This document shows, piece after piece, positions 38,567-47,716 of a DNA stretch of 64,000 bases. Below the pieces are notes generated by a model. It saw only the letters and a list, made by a program, of their open reading frames with translations. It was not told where the DNA came from and did no database searches. Origin of the DNA: Escherichia coli (GTDB taxonomy: Bacteria > Pseudomonadota > Gammaproteobacteria > Enterobacterales > Enterobacteriaceae). Each line of letters begins with the position of its first letter. Position 1 is the stretch's first letter. A program made the position numbers and the translations under genes. The stretch is from NCBI GenBank assembly GCA_021307345.1, contig CP089930.1:1674001-1738000 (forward strand), in the 5' to 3' direction.

Positions 38567-41500
38567 ATGCAGGTCAGCAGAAGGCAGTTCTTTAAGATCT
38601 GCGCTGGCGGTATGGCAGGCACCACGGCAGCGGCACTGGGTTTTGCACCCAGCGTAGCACTCGCGGAAACCCGGCAGTATAAACTGCTGCGCACCCGCGA
38701 AACCCGTAATACCTGCACCTATTGTTCCGTAGGCTGTGGGCTGTTGATGTACAGCCTCGGTGACGGAGCAAAAAACGCCAAAGCATCTATCTTCCATATC
38801 GAAGGCGATCCGGATCACCCGGTCAACCGTGGTGCACTTTGTCCGAAAGGCGCTGGCCTGGTGGATTTTATCCACTCCGAAAGCCGTCTGAAGTTCCCGG
38901 AATATCGTGCGCCTGGTTCTGATAAATGGCAGCAAATCAGTTGGGAAGAAGCGTTTGATCGCATCGCCAAACTGATGAAAGAAGACCGCGATGCGAACTA
39001 CATTGCGCAAAACGCCGAAGGCGTGACCGTTAACCGCTGGCTCTCCACCGGAATGTTGTGTGCTTCCGCGTCGAGCAACGAAACCGGCTATTTAACACAA
39101 AAATTCTCCCGCGCGCTGGGTATGCTCGCGGTCGACAACCAGGCGCGTGTCTGACACGGACCAACGGTAGCAAGTCTTGCTCCAACATTTGGTCGCGGTG
39201 CGATGACCAACCACTGGGTCGACATCAAGAACGCCAACCTTGTCGTGGTGATGGGCGGTAACGCCGCTGAAGCTCACCCGGTAGGATTCCGCTGGGCGAT
39301 GGAAGCCAAAATTCACAACGGCGCGAAGCTAATTGTGATTGATCCTCGCTTTACGCGCACGGCGGCGGTGGCTGACTACTATGCCCCAATTCGTTCCGGT
39401 ACTGACATTGCTTTCCTGTCAGGCGTTTTGCTGTACCTGCTGAACAATGAAAAATTCAACCGCGAATACACCGAAGCCTATACCAACGCCAGCCTGATCG
39501 TGCGTGAGGATTACGGCTTTGAAGATGGCCTGTTCACCGGCTACGACGCGGAAAAACGTAAGTACGATAAATCTTCCTGGACTTACGAACTGGACGAAAA
39601 CGGCTTTGCCAAACGCGATACCACGTTGCAACATCCGCGCTGCGTGTGGAACTTGCTGAAACAGCACGTTTCCCGTTATACGCCAGATGTGGTTGAAAAC
39701 ATCTGTGGTACGCCAAAAGACGCGTTCCTGAAAGTCTGCGAATACATCGCAGAAACCAGTGCTCACGATAAAACTGCCTCGTTCCTTTATGCCCTCGGCT
39801 GGACGCAACACTCCGTTGGTGCGCAAAACATTCGTACCATGGCGATGATCCAGTTGCTGCTCGGTAATATGGGGATGGCTGGCGGCGGCGTTAACGCCCT
39901 GCGCGGTCACTCCAACATTCAGGGGCTGACGGATCTGGGGCTGCTGTCGCAAAGCCTGCCGGGTTACATGACGCTGCCAAGTGAGAAGCAGACCGATCTG
40001 CAAACCTACCTTACCGCCAACACGCCGAAACCGCTGCTGGAAGGCCAGGTCAACTACTGGGGCAACTACCCGAAATTCTTCGTCTCAATGATGAAGGCCT
40101 TCTTTGGTGATAAAGCGACGGCGGAAAATAGCTGGGGCTTTGACTGGTTGCCGAAGTGGGATAAAGGCTACGACGTCCTGCAATACTTCGAGATGATGAA
40201 AGAGGGCAAGGTCAATGGCTATATCTGCCAGGGCTTTAACCCTGTTGCCTCATTCCCGAACAAAAACAAAGTGATCGGCTGTCTGTCAAAACTGAAGTTC
40301 CTCGTCACCATCGACCCGCTGAACACTGAAACCTCTAACTTCTGGCAGAACCACGGTGAGCTTAACGAAGTTGACTCGTCGGAGATCCAGACCGAAGTGT
40401 TCCGTCTGCCATCGACCTGCTTCGCGGAAGAGAACGGTTCAATCGTTAACTCCGGTCGCTGGTTGCAGTGGCACTGGAAAGGTGCGGACGCCCCAGGGAT
40501 TGCGCTGACTGATGGCGAGATCCTCTCCGGTATCTTCCTGCGCTTGCGCAAGATGTATGCCGAACAGGGTGGCGCGAACCCGGACCAGGTGCTGAACATG
40601 ACCTGGAACTACGCCATTCCGCATGAGCCGAAGTCGGAAGAAGTAGCGATGGAGAGCAACGGTAAGGCGCTGGCCGATATTACCGATCCGGCAACCGGTG
40701 CGGTTATCGTCAAGAAAGGCCAACAACTTAGCTCGTTCGCCCAACTGCGCGATGACGGTACGACTTCCTGTGGCTGCTGGATTTTCGCCGGTAGCTGGAC
40801 GCCGGAAGGCAACCAGATGGCACGCCGTGATAACGCCGATCCGTCTGGCCTCGGTAACACGCTGGGCTGGGCATGGGCATGGCCGCTTAACCGCCGCATC
40901 CTGTATAACCGCGCCTCCGCAGACCCGCAGGGTAACCCGTGGGATCCGAAGCGTCAGTTGCTGAAATGGGACGGCACTAAGTGGACCGGCTGGGATATTC
41001 CGGACTACAGCGCAGCGCCTCCGGGCAGCGGCGTCGGGCCGTTTATCATGCAGCAGGAAGGCATGGGGCGTCTGTTTGCCCTCGATAAGATGGCGGAAGG
41101 CCCGTTCCCGGAACACTACGAGCCGTTTGAAACGCCGCTGGGAACTAACCCACTGCATCCAAACGTTATCTCGAACCCGGCTGCGCGTATCTTTAAAGAC
41201 GACGCCGAAGCATTGGGTAAAGCCGATAAGTTCCCGTATGTCGGAACCACCTATCGTCTGACCGAGCACTTCCACTACTGGACCAAACACGCGCTGTTGA
41301 ACGCGATTTTGCAACCAGAGCAGTTTGTGGAAATCGGTGAGTCGCTGGCGAATAAACTTGGCATTACTCAGGGCGATACCGTGAAAGTCTCCTCTAACCG
41401 TGGCTATATCAAAGCCAAAGCGGTGGTGACCAAACGTATTCGCACGCTGAAAGCGAACGGCAAAGATATCGATACCATCGGTATTCCGATTCACTGGGGC

Positions 41501-41617
41501 TATGAAGGCGTAGCTAAAAAAGGCTTTATTGCCAATACGTTAACGCCATTCGTTGGTGATGCGAACACGCAGACGCCGGAGTTTAAGTCCTTCCTTGTGA
41601 ATGTGGAAAAGGTGTAA
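38567..41617 (+). CDS. fdoG: Formate dehydrogenase-O major subunit (selenoprotein)
   Basis: Catalytic molybdopterin subunit of the periplasm-facing respiratory formate dehydrogenase-O. It is 1016 residues when the in-frame TGA at 39152-39154 is read as selenocysteine 196, the Mo ligand. The N-terminus has a twin-arginine signal (SRRQFFKICAGG) and a [4Fe-4S] motif CTYCSVGCGLL. Downstream domains match molybdopterin oxidoreductases (ARV-Sec-HGPT). The frame is intact on both sides of the TGA, so it is one gene, not a pseudogene. First gene of fdoGHI-fdhE. Confidence 0.97.
39152..39190 (+). promoter_or_regulatory. Selenocysteine codon and SECIS hairpin in fdoG
   Basis: TGA at 39152-39154 is followed by a bacterial SECIS-type stem: GG (39166-39167), a bulged T (39168), AGCAA paired with TTGCT (39177-39181), loop GTC, and closing CC (39182-39183). 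The bulged U and the GU of the loop are the SelB contacts known for fdhF, and the distance from the UGA fits. Confidence 0.88.
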
Positions 41618-41629
41618 CGGAGACGACAT

Positions 41630-42532
41630 ATGGCTTATCAATCTCAAGATATCATTCGTCGTTCCGCGACTAACGGTCTGACCCCCGCGCCTCAGGCGCG
41701 GGACTTCCAGGAAGAAGTGGCGAAACTCATCGACGTCACCACCTGTATCGGCTGTAAAGCCTGTCAGGTGGCGTGTTCAGAGTGGAACGACATTCGTGAT
41801 ACCGTCGGCAATAACATTGGGGTGTACGACAACCCCAATGATTTAAGCGCCAAATCGTGGACGGTGATGCGCTTCTCGGAAGTGGAGCAGAACGACAAAC
41901 TGGAATGGCTGATCCGCAAAGACGGCTGTATGCACTGTTCCGACCCTGGCTGCCTGAAAGCGTGCCCGGCGGAAGGGGCAATTATTCAGTATGCCAACGG
42001 TATCGTCGACTTCCAGTCCGAGCAGTGCATTGGCTGCGGTTATTGCATTGCGGGCTGTCCGTTCGATATTCCGCGTCTTAACCCGGAAGACAACCGCGTC
42101 TACAAATGTACGCTGTGCGTTGACCGCGTGGTGGTTGGGCAAGAACCGGCCTGTGTGAAGACCTGCCCGACGGGCGCGATTCACTTCGGTACGAAAGAGT
42201 CGATGAAAACGCTAGCGAGCGAGCGCGTGGCGGAGCTGAAAACCCGTGGTTACGACAATGCGGGTCTGTACGATCCGGCTGGCGTCGGTGGTACACACGT
42301 GATGTACGTGCTGCACCATGCTGACAAGCCGAACCTGTATCATGGCTTGCCGGAGAACCCGGAAATCAGCGAAACCGTGAAATTCTGGAAAGGCATCTGG
42401 AAACCGCTCGCAGCTGTTGGCTTTGCGGCTACCTTCGCAGCCAGTATCTTCCACTACGTGGGTGTCGGTCCGAACCGTGCGGATGAGGAAGAGAACAATC
42501 TGCACGAAGAGAAAGACGAGGAGCGCAAATGA
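41630..42532 (+). CDS. fdoH: Formate dehydrogenase-O iron-sulfur subunit
   Basis: Beta subunit carrying electrons from FdoG to the cytochrome. The 300 residues contain four [4Fe-4S] cysteine groups ([55 protein letters not shown]) and one C-terminal transmembrane helix ([20 protein letters not shown]), leaving a short charged cytoplasmic tail. It starts 13 bp after fdoG and overlaps fdoI by 4 bp. Confidence 0.97.
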
Positions 42533-43164
42533 AACGACGTGACACCATCGTGCGCTACACCGCGCCGGAACGTATCAACCACTGGGTAACCGCCTTCTGT
42601 TTCATCCTGGCGGCGGTGAGTGGGCTGGGCTTTTTGTTCCCGTCCTTCAACTGGTTGATGCAAATCATGGGCACACCGCAGCTGGCGCGAATTCTGCACC
42701 CGTTTGTCGGCGTGGTTATGTTTGCCTCGTTCATCATCATGTTTTTCCGTTACTGGCATCACAACCTAATCAATCGGGATGATATCTTTTGGGCGAAGAA
42801 TATTCGTAAGATCGTCGTCAACGAGGAAGTAGGTGACACCGGGCGTTATAACTTCGGTCAGAAATGCGTTTTCTGGGCAGCGATTATTTTCCTGGTTCTG
42901 CTGCTGGTGAGCGGTGTGATTATCTGGCGTCCTTATTTTGCGCCTGCTTTCTCAATCCCGGTGATCCGATTCGCGTTAATGCTGCATTCATTTGCCGCAG
43001 TAGCGTTAATTGTGGTTATCATGGTGCATATCTACGCCGCCCTTTGGGTGAAAGGCACGATTACCGCCATGGTGGAAGGATGGGTTACCAGCGCATGGGC
43101 GAAGAAACACCATCCACGCTGGTATCGTGAAGTCCGCAAGACAACGGAAAAGAAAGCTGAATGA
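42529..43164 (+). CDS. fdoI: Formate dehydrogenase-O cytochrome b556 subunit
   Basis: Gamma subunit, 211 residues with four transmembrane helices; binds two b hemes and reduces quinone. Heme-ligand His are in [21 protein letters not shown] and [15 protein letters not shown]. It overlaps fdoH and fdhE by 4 bp each (ATGA-type coupling). Confidence 0.97.
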
Positions 43165-44090
43165 GTATTCGCATAATCCCGCAAGATGAGCTGGGTTCGA
43201 GCGAGAAACGTACGGCGGATATGATTCCGCCGTTATTGTTCCCTCGGCTCAAGAATTTATACAACCGCCGCGCCGAGCGTCTGCGCGAGCTGGCAGAAAA
43301 TAATCCGCTGGGTGATTACCTGCGCTTTGCTGCGCTTATCGCCCACGCCCAGGAAGTGGTGCTGTACGACCATCCGCTGGAGATGGATCTGACCGCGCGC
43401 ATTAAAGAAGCCAGCGCACAGGGTAAGCCACCGCTGGATATTCACGTCCTGCCGCGCGATAAGCACTGGCAAAAGCTACTGATGGCGCTGATTGCTGAGC
43501 TGAAACCAGAAATGAGCGGTCCGGCGCTGGCCGTGATTGAGAATCTGGAGAAGGCATCAACACAGGAGCTGGAAGATATGGCCAGCGCACTGTTTGCCTC
43601 TGATTTCTCGTCCGTCAGCAGCGATAAAGCGCCGTTTATCTGGGCTGCACTGTCGCTCTACTGGGCGCAGATGGCCAATCTGATCCCCGGCAAAGCCCGC
43701 GCTGAATACGGCGAGCAACGTCAATATTGCCCGGTTTGTGGTTCTATGCCGGTGTCCAGCATGGTGCAAATTGGCACCACTCAGGGTCTGCGTTACCTGC
43801 ACTGCAACCTGTGTGAAACCGAATGGCACGTAGTGCGCGTAAAATGCAGCAACTGCGAGCAGAGCGGCAAACTGCATTACTGGTCGCTGGATGACGAACA
43901 GGCCGCGATTAAAGCCGAAAGCTGCGATGACTGCGGCACTTACCTGAAGATTCTTTATCAGGAAAAAGAACCGAAAGTTGAAGCCGTGGCAGATGACCTC
44001 GCCTCTCTGGTACTGGACGCGCGAATGGAGCAAGAGGGCTACGCCCGTAGTTCCATTAACCCGTTCCTGTTTCCGGGTGAAGGGGAGTAA
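43161..44090 (+). CDS. fdhE: Formate dehydrogenase assembly protein FdhE
   Basis: Cytoplasmic factor needed for active Tat-exported formate dehydrogenases, thought to act in redox control of the catalytic subunit. The 309 residues carry several rubredoxin-like CxxC pairs in the C-terminal half ([37 protein letters not shown]) that bind iron. Last gene of the fdo operon. Confidence 0.96.
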   Translation: MSIRIIPQDELGSSEKRTADMIPPLLFPRLKNLYNRRAERLRELAENNPLGDYLRFAALIAHAQEVVLYDHPLEMDLTARIKEASAQGKPPLDIHVLPRDKHWQKLLMALIAELKPEMSGPALAVIENLEKASTQELEDMASALFASDFSSVSSDKAPFIWAALSLYWAQMANLIPGKARAEYGEQRQYCPVCGSMPVSSMVQIGTTQGLRYLHCNLCETEWHVVRVKCSNCEQSGKLHYWSLDDEQAAIKAESCDDCGTYLKILYQEKEPKVEAVADDLASLVLDARMEQEGYARSSINPFLFPGEGE

Positions 44091-44103
44091 TCTCTGACGT
44101 TTT

Positions 44104-44125
44104 CCGGGTGGCGCTGGTCGCCCGG
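44104..44125 (+). terminator. Hairpin after fdhE
   Basis: CCGGGTGGCG pairs with CGCCCGG (44104-44125) around CTGGT, just after the fdhE stop. There is no T-run, so it may be a stability element. Confidence 0.5.
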
Positions 44126-44183
44126 ATTACAGCTCATAGGGTGTGACGACACCTGCTATTCCCGCAAAATCTCTCGTATTTCG

Positions 44184-44223
44184 CGAGGCGTTTCCCAGAT
44201 ACGATGTAACAGTTGCAGTTATT
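44184..44223 (+). repeat. Direct repeat A, copy 1
   Basis: A 40-bp sequence (CGAGGCGTTTCCCAGATACG... ending ATGTAACAGTTGCAGTTATT) that recurs at 44624-44663. The last 20 bases are identical in both copies; the first 20 differ at about seven positions. The two copies flank yiiE. Confidence 0.85.
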
Positions 44224-44276
44224 ATAAGTTCAAGTAAAACAGCCTCGTATTAATACCAGAATAAGGGCATCTGGTT

Positions 44277-44293
44277 TTTTATATTCAAGAATA
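44277..44293. repeat. Repeat B, copy 1 (terminator-like)
   Basis: TTTTATATTCAAGAATA occurs exactly here and again at 44788-44804. It contains the small palindrome TATTC-AA-GAATA with T and A tracts, so copy 1 could be the terminator of yiiE. Confidence 0.75.
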
Positions 44294-44305
44294 AAAAAAA
44301 TTTTG

Positions 44306-44524
44306 TCATTCCTTATGATCCTTACACTGATCATCAACACCTACTGTCTCACCCCTTTGCCTGCTACCCTTTGCTTTACGCACCGGGAATTGCTGACGCT
44401 CCAGATATTGCTCTATCGCTTCGCGCAAAATTGCAGATCGCGAAACCTTACGCCAGCCCCTGAGCTTATTCAGCCGTTTAATTGCCTCTTCTGATAAATG
44501 AAGAAAAACCGTATTCATCGCCAT
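44306..44524 (-). CDS. yiiE: Ribbon-helix-helix protein YiiE
   Basis: A 72-residue CopG/Arc-type DNA-binding protein: MAMNTVFLHLSEEAIKRLNK (beta strand), then RKVSRSAILREAIEQYL (helix-turn), with a basic tail. The ATG at 44522-44524 gives the usual length; nine upstream codons are open but unneeded. Such proteins often repress their own promoter; direct repeats on both sides are candidate operators. K-12 has two neighbouring small genes here, yiiE and yiiF; I assign yiiE by remembered sequence, with some doubt about which name applies. Confidence 0.75.
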   Translation of the reverse strand: MAMNTVFLHLSEEAIKRLNKLRGWRKVSRSAILREAIEQYLERQQFPVRKAKGSRQRGETVGVDDQCKDHKE

Positions 44525-44623
44525 TTTCACCACCTTACATATATTTCTCATTAATGTATGTGCGAAAACTACGCCGAAAAATTAATTAACGAAAGCTGAT
44601 CTTTGCATGTTGTTTTGTTTTTA

Positions 44624-44663
44624 CGAGGCGGTTTCCAAAGATAATGTAACAGTTGCAGTTATT
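44624..44663 (+). repeat. Direct repeat A, copy 2
   Basis: CGAGGCGGTTTCCAAAGATA followed by ATGTAACAGTTGCAGTTATT, the partner of 44184-44223. It lies upstream of yiiE on its strand. The remaining space to 44943 holds repeat B copy 2 and no gene I can support. Confidence 0.85.
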
Positions 44664-44787
44664 TCAATTGTTACTCAAAAATGGTTTAGTTATAGCCCAG
44701 GATGGTTTATTACTTTTAATTAAGCGGGGGCACATCTACAGAAAAGAAACAACAAATAATAAGGATGAATTATGGATGCGATAAATA

Positions 44788-44804
44788 TTTTATATTCAAG
44801 AATA
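44788..44804. repeat. Repeat B, copy 2
   Basis: Exact second copy of TTTTATATTCAAGAATA. In copy 1 this sequence lies at the 3' side of a CopG gene; here no such gene follows, which suggests that a duplicated gene was replaced. Confidence 0.75.
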
Positions 44805-44943
44805 TTTTTTTGATTGGGTCTTCATTTGCTCCATCAGGATGGTGTACCCGAAAAAAGTCAGTATCTTTACCGCACCACGTTTAAGGTGAAATCTACCATC
44901 CATAACTGACCAGTCAGTGCTGCCACCAACTGGTCTTTGATTG

Positions 44944-45222
44944 CTAGTAGTAGTAAATTTGCGGATAACAGTCCGGGAACCAAACGATTCCGTCCGGATC
45001 ATCCCCCCGCATCACTCTATAGCATTGGCGTCGATCATCGGCGCGACGACGAAGCGTAGTATAAAGGCGCTTCCATTCATGGTCGCCCGGTGTACTGTAG
45101 TTTACCCAACAATCCATTGAAGGATGACGCCATTTGCCTGTAAGTGTCGGGATCCCTGAATGCTTATGCGGTTTCGGTTTACCATTACGATCCCTATCTT
45201 TACGCGTATTAAATGTGGACAT
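44944..45222 (-). CDS. Small basic hypothetical protein
   Basis: A 92-residue protein rich in Arg, Lys, Tyr and Pro (MSTFNTRKDRDRNGKPKPHK; DHEWKRLYTTLRRRADDRRQ; ending PDCYPQIYYY). A good ribosome site, AGGAG seven bases before the ATG, supports it as a real gene. It is 61 bp downstream of a second small gene on the same strand, so the two may be co-transcribed. I do not recognise the family; the base composition and lack of a K-12 counterpart suggest accessory DNA. Confidence 0.6.
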   Translation of the reverse strand: MSTFNTRKDRDRNGKPKPHKHSGIPTLTGKWRHPSMDCWVNYSTPGDHEWKRLYTTLRRRADDRRQCYRVMRGDDPDGIVWFPDCYPQIYYY

Positions 45223-45283
45223 TTTTAGTCTCCTGTTAAGAGTTCTAAAAATGTGCTTCCTTAAAATAGTTCATCATTTTCCC

Positions 45284-45496
45284 TTAATTCGCATAGCGTG
45301 CTTTTGCACGAATTTCCGATACGCGGGGACCATTATGATAGCGTCGATGCCCACACATCCAACAAGAACAAAGACAGGGAGTACGAAAGCAAACACCTGA
45401 TGCTTTTAAGCTTCCATCGCCTGCTGTGCAATAACGACGGCGGATTTTTTTTAATCGCGCCATATGATAGCGACGTTCAGCACGATTACGGGTCAT
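45284..45496 (-). CDS. Small Cys-rich protein with CLCSCWMCGHRR motif
   Basis: A 70-residue protein beginning MTRNRAERRYHMARLKKIRR and carrying a cysteine group TPCLCSCWMCGHRRYHNG, which looks like a small zinc-binding knuckle. I recall similar small proteins (NRAERR...CxCxWMCGN) in proteobacterial accessory DNA, without known function. AGGAG eight bases before the ATG supports translation. First of two small minus-strand genes. Confidence 0.7.
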   Translation of the reverse strand: MTRNRAERRYHMARLKKIRRRYCTAGDGSLKASGVCFRTPCLCSCWMCGHRRYHNGPRVSEIRAKARYAN

Positions 45497-45580
45497 AGCA
45501 AAACTCCTGAACAGGCGGCACTATGCCGCTTTCATAGGAGCTCTGAATGCTGGTGCTTTCTGTATGGCATAACCATGCCT

Positions 45581-45835
45581 CTAACGGTTAAGTGCTTGCA
45601 GCACATGTTGCGGATCATTGGCAATCGCTCGCAGCAAAGCCTTTGCAGGCCCGGTCGGTGAACGCCGCCCCTGCTCCCAGTTACGCAACGTGTCTACGCT
45701 TACGGAAATAAGATCGGCAAATTTAGATTGTGACAACCCTGAAGCGTGGCGTATTTCTTTGATTTTCATAGCATCAATTTCAAAAGTCCGTGAAGGCTGT
45801 CGCGTTCCTTCAAGAATTTCATTCATCTGGGTCAT
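45581..45835 (-). CDS. Orphan HTH antitoxin-like protein
   Basis: An 84-residue protein (MTQMNEILEGTRQPSRTFEI) with an Xre-type helix-turn-helix: IKEIRHASGLSQSKFADLIS then VDTLRNWEQGRRSPTGPAKA. It resembles the HigA/NadS antitoxin class that is normally encoded just after a HigB/RelE-type toxin. Here the upstream side is a truncated esterase, with no toxin. No clear ribosome site precedes the ATG, as expected if translation once depended on an upstream coupled gene. An in-frame TTG start lies four codons earlier. Confidence 0.75.
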   Translation of the reverse strand: MTQMNEILEGTRQPSRTFEIDAMKIKEIRHASGLSQSKFADLISVSVDTLRNWEQGRRSPTGPAKALLRAIANDPQHVLQALNR

Positions 45836-45856
45836 GCTGTGAGTCAACCGCTCAAA

Positions 45857-46230
45857 AGTGCGTTATCCTGCTTGATGCGACTGCGCATTTCGAAAGCTAC
45901 ATACGCAATGGTCACGATTACATCATCACACGCGATACTCTACTGAGTGGCTTTGAGATGAATCTGCCAGATATTGATCGCAAGCATCCTGACGCCAGCC
46001 CTCTTTGGCGCGATGATTTTAATGGCTTGCCGCCAGTTCATATAATTACCGCAGAATATGACCCGCTTTGTGATGAAGGCGAGGCGCTGTATCAGAGGAT
46101 GACAGAGCAAGGCGTGCAATGTACCTGCCAACGCTACCTCGGGGTTATCCACGGATTTTTTCAGTTAGGGGGTATTAGCGAGGCTGCGCGATCGGCACTA
46201 CGGGATGTTGCCTGGAGAGCGGGAAGGTAA
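45857..46230 (+). pseudogene. C-terminal remnant of an alpha/beta-hydrolase (HSL/Aes type)
   Basis: The reading frame from about 45857 encodes the last ~124 residues of a hormone-sensitive-lipase-type esterase: DYIITRDTLLSGF, PLWRDDFNGLPPVHIITAEY, DPLCDEGEALYQRM (catalytic Asp) and GVIHGFFQLGGI (catalytic His). The oxyanion HGGG and the nucleophile GDSAGG regions, normally about 150 residues upstream, are absent; the sequence to the left belongs to the HTH gene on the other strand. It is therefore a 5'-truncated gene. Confidence 0.8.
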
Positions 46231-46243
46231 CTCCGGACCTGGG

Positions 46244-46280
46244 CACTGAAAAGGTTTTCAGATTGAAAACCTTTTCAGTG
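46244..46280. terminator. Perfect hairpin between the esterase remnant and fabY
   Basis: CACTGAAAAGGTTTTCA (46244-46260) pairs perfectly over 17 bases with 46264-46280 around the loop GAT. It terminates fabY (leftward) and any rightward transcript. Confidence 0.75.
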
Positions 46281-46292
46281 AAGTAAAACGTC

Positions 46293-47282
46293 CTACTCTT
46301 CTTCGTTCCCGCCCTCTTCATAAGGGCCAAATGGCTTAGCGGGAAGAACGATATACGTCCCTTCAAACACCGCACCAGGCGTCTCGTCGCCAAAGATTTC
46401 AACCTGCATTTGCACTCGCGCTTTGCGCCCGCGCGCCAGACGGTCGAGATCGCCACTTAACGCACCGAGGTCGGCTACCGCATGAGGTTTACCGCTAATC
46501 GGCTTGCTGTAACGAATATGCGCGTCAGCCAGAATAATCGTTCCGCCGAGATGGCGTTCGCGCAGCATCAGCCAGATAAGCCCCCAACCGGTGAGCGTTG
46601 CCAGCGAGAATAAACTCCCGGCAAACAGCGTATGATGCGGATTCTGATTGCCGGTTTCCGGCATGGTGGTGATAAATTTTTGCCCGGTATATTGCTGAAT
46701 GCGCACGCCCATTTTTTCACTTAATGGGATGTGTTCATACCACGCCTGCTGGAGCTGGGCGCACCAGTCGCCGCGATGCAAAATGTCATCCAGAGTAGCG
46801 ACGGGTTTAATCATCAAAAAATGACGAATAGGCGTGGTGGTGGGCGTGGTGATCTCCCCCTGATTCACAAACCCCAGCTTGGCAAAAAACTCCACCGCGT
46901 CTTCGCGGGCGCTACAGGTCACGCGCTTAACGCCTTCCTGTCGTGCGACCGACTCCAGGGTCATCGCCATCAGCGTCCCTAGCCCTTTGTCCTGCACGTC
47001 GGGATGAACGGCCATAAAACGGATGGAGGCTTCGTTATCGGCATTGATATACAGCCGACCTACCGCCACCAGATTACCCTGCTCGTCGACGACCATCTGG
47101 TGATGCGCCATCGCATCCCACGCGTCGCGTTCAGAACCTTTCGGTTGATGCAGGGGTTTACGCAACATCTCCCAGCGAAACTGATAGTAACGCTCTAATT
47201 CTTCTTCTGTTTGTGGAACCCGAAGGTGATACATAGCGATACTCTCTCTTGTTTCCCGTGACAACCCTGGAAGCTGGCTCAT
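46293..47282 (-). CDS. fabY: FabY, fatty acid synthesis initiation / acetyltransferase-hotdog fusion
   Basis: Formerly YiiD. The 329 residues comprise an N-terminal GNAT acetyltransferase domain ([35 protein letters not shown]) and a C-terminal thioesterase-like hotdog domain ([20 protein letters not shown]). In E. coli it can start fatty-acid synthesis through malonyl-ACP decarboxylation. Its start overlaps dtd by 4 bp. The sequence appears identical or nearly so to K-12. Confidence 0.94.
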
Positions 47283-47716
47283 ACCTGTAACCAGAATGTC
47301 ACGGGGCCATCATTGACCAGCGATACCTGCATATCCGCAGCGAAGCGTCCTGTTTGCGTGTTCATCTCTTGCTGACGGCAGCGTTCGACGAAATAGTCAT
47401 ATAGCGCCTCTGCGCGATCCGGTGATGCGCCTTTGGAGAAACTTGGGCGCATCCCCCGTTCGGTATCTGCGGCGAGAGTAAACTGGGAAACCACCAGCAC
47501 ACTACCGCCCGCCTGTTGCACGTTGAGATTCATCTTGCCTTCGGCATCGCTGAAGATGCGATAGCCGAGCACACGCTCGCACAGACGGTTTGCTTTCTGT
47601 TCGTCGTCATCCTTTTCGACACCCAATAACACCAAAAGTCCCGCGCCAATTTCGCCCGTCACTTCTCCCTCCACGGTGACGCTGGCACGGGTTACGCGTT
47701 GAATTAATGCAATCAT
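47279..47716 (-). CDS. dtd: D-aminoacyl-tRNA deacylase
   Basis: Removes D-amino acids wrongly attached to tRNA. 145 residues with the two signature motifs: SQFTLAAD (residues about 78-85) and the Gly-cisPro region [10 protein letters not shown] near the C-terminus. It overlaps fabY and yihY by 4 bp each, giving a coupled unit yihX-yihY-dtd-fabY. Confidence 0.97.

Noticed and set aside
38567-39154. fdoG as a truncated pseudogene because of the in-frame TGA
   Set aside because: The TGA is the conserved selenocysteine codon, and a SECIS hairpin follows; the frame continues intact to 41617.
40439-41494. 351-codon open frame antisense to fdoG
   Set aside because: A frame shadow of a long GC-rich real gene with clear homology on the other strand.
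44796-45002. 68-codon open frame on the minus strand after repeat B
   Set aside because: No clear ribosome site and no recognisable family, and it overlaps the better supported 92-residue gene on the same strand; it may be a fragment of something but cannot be supported.
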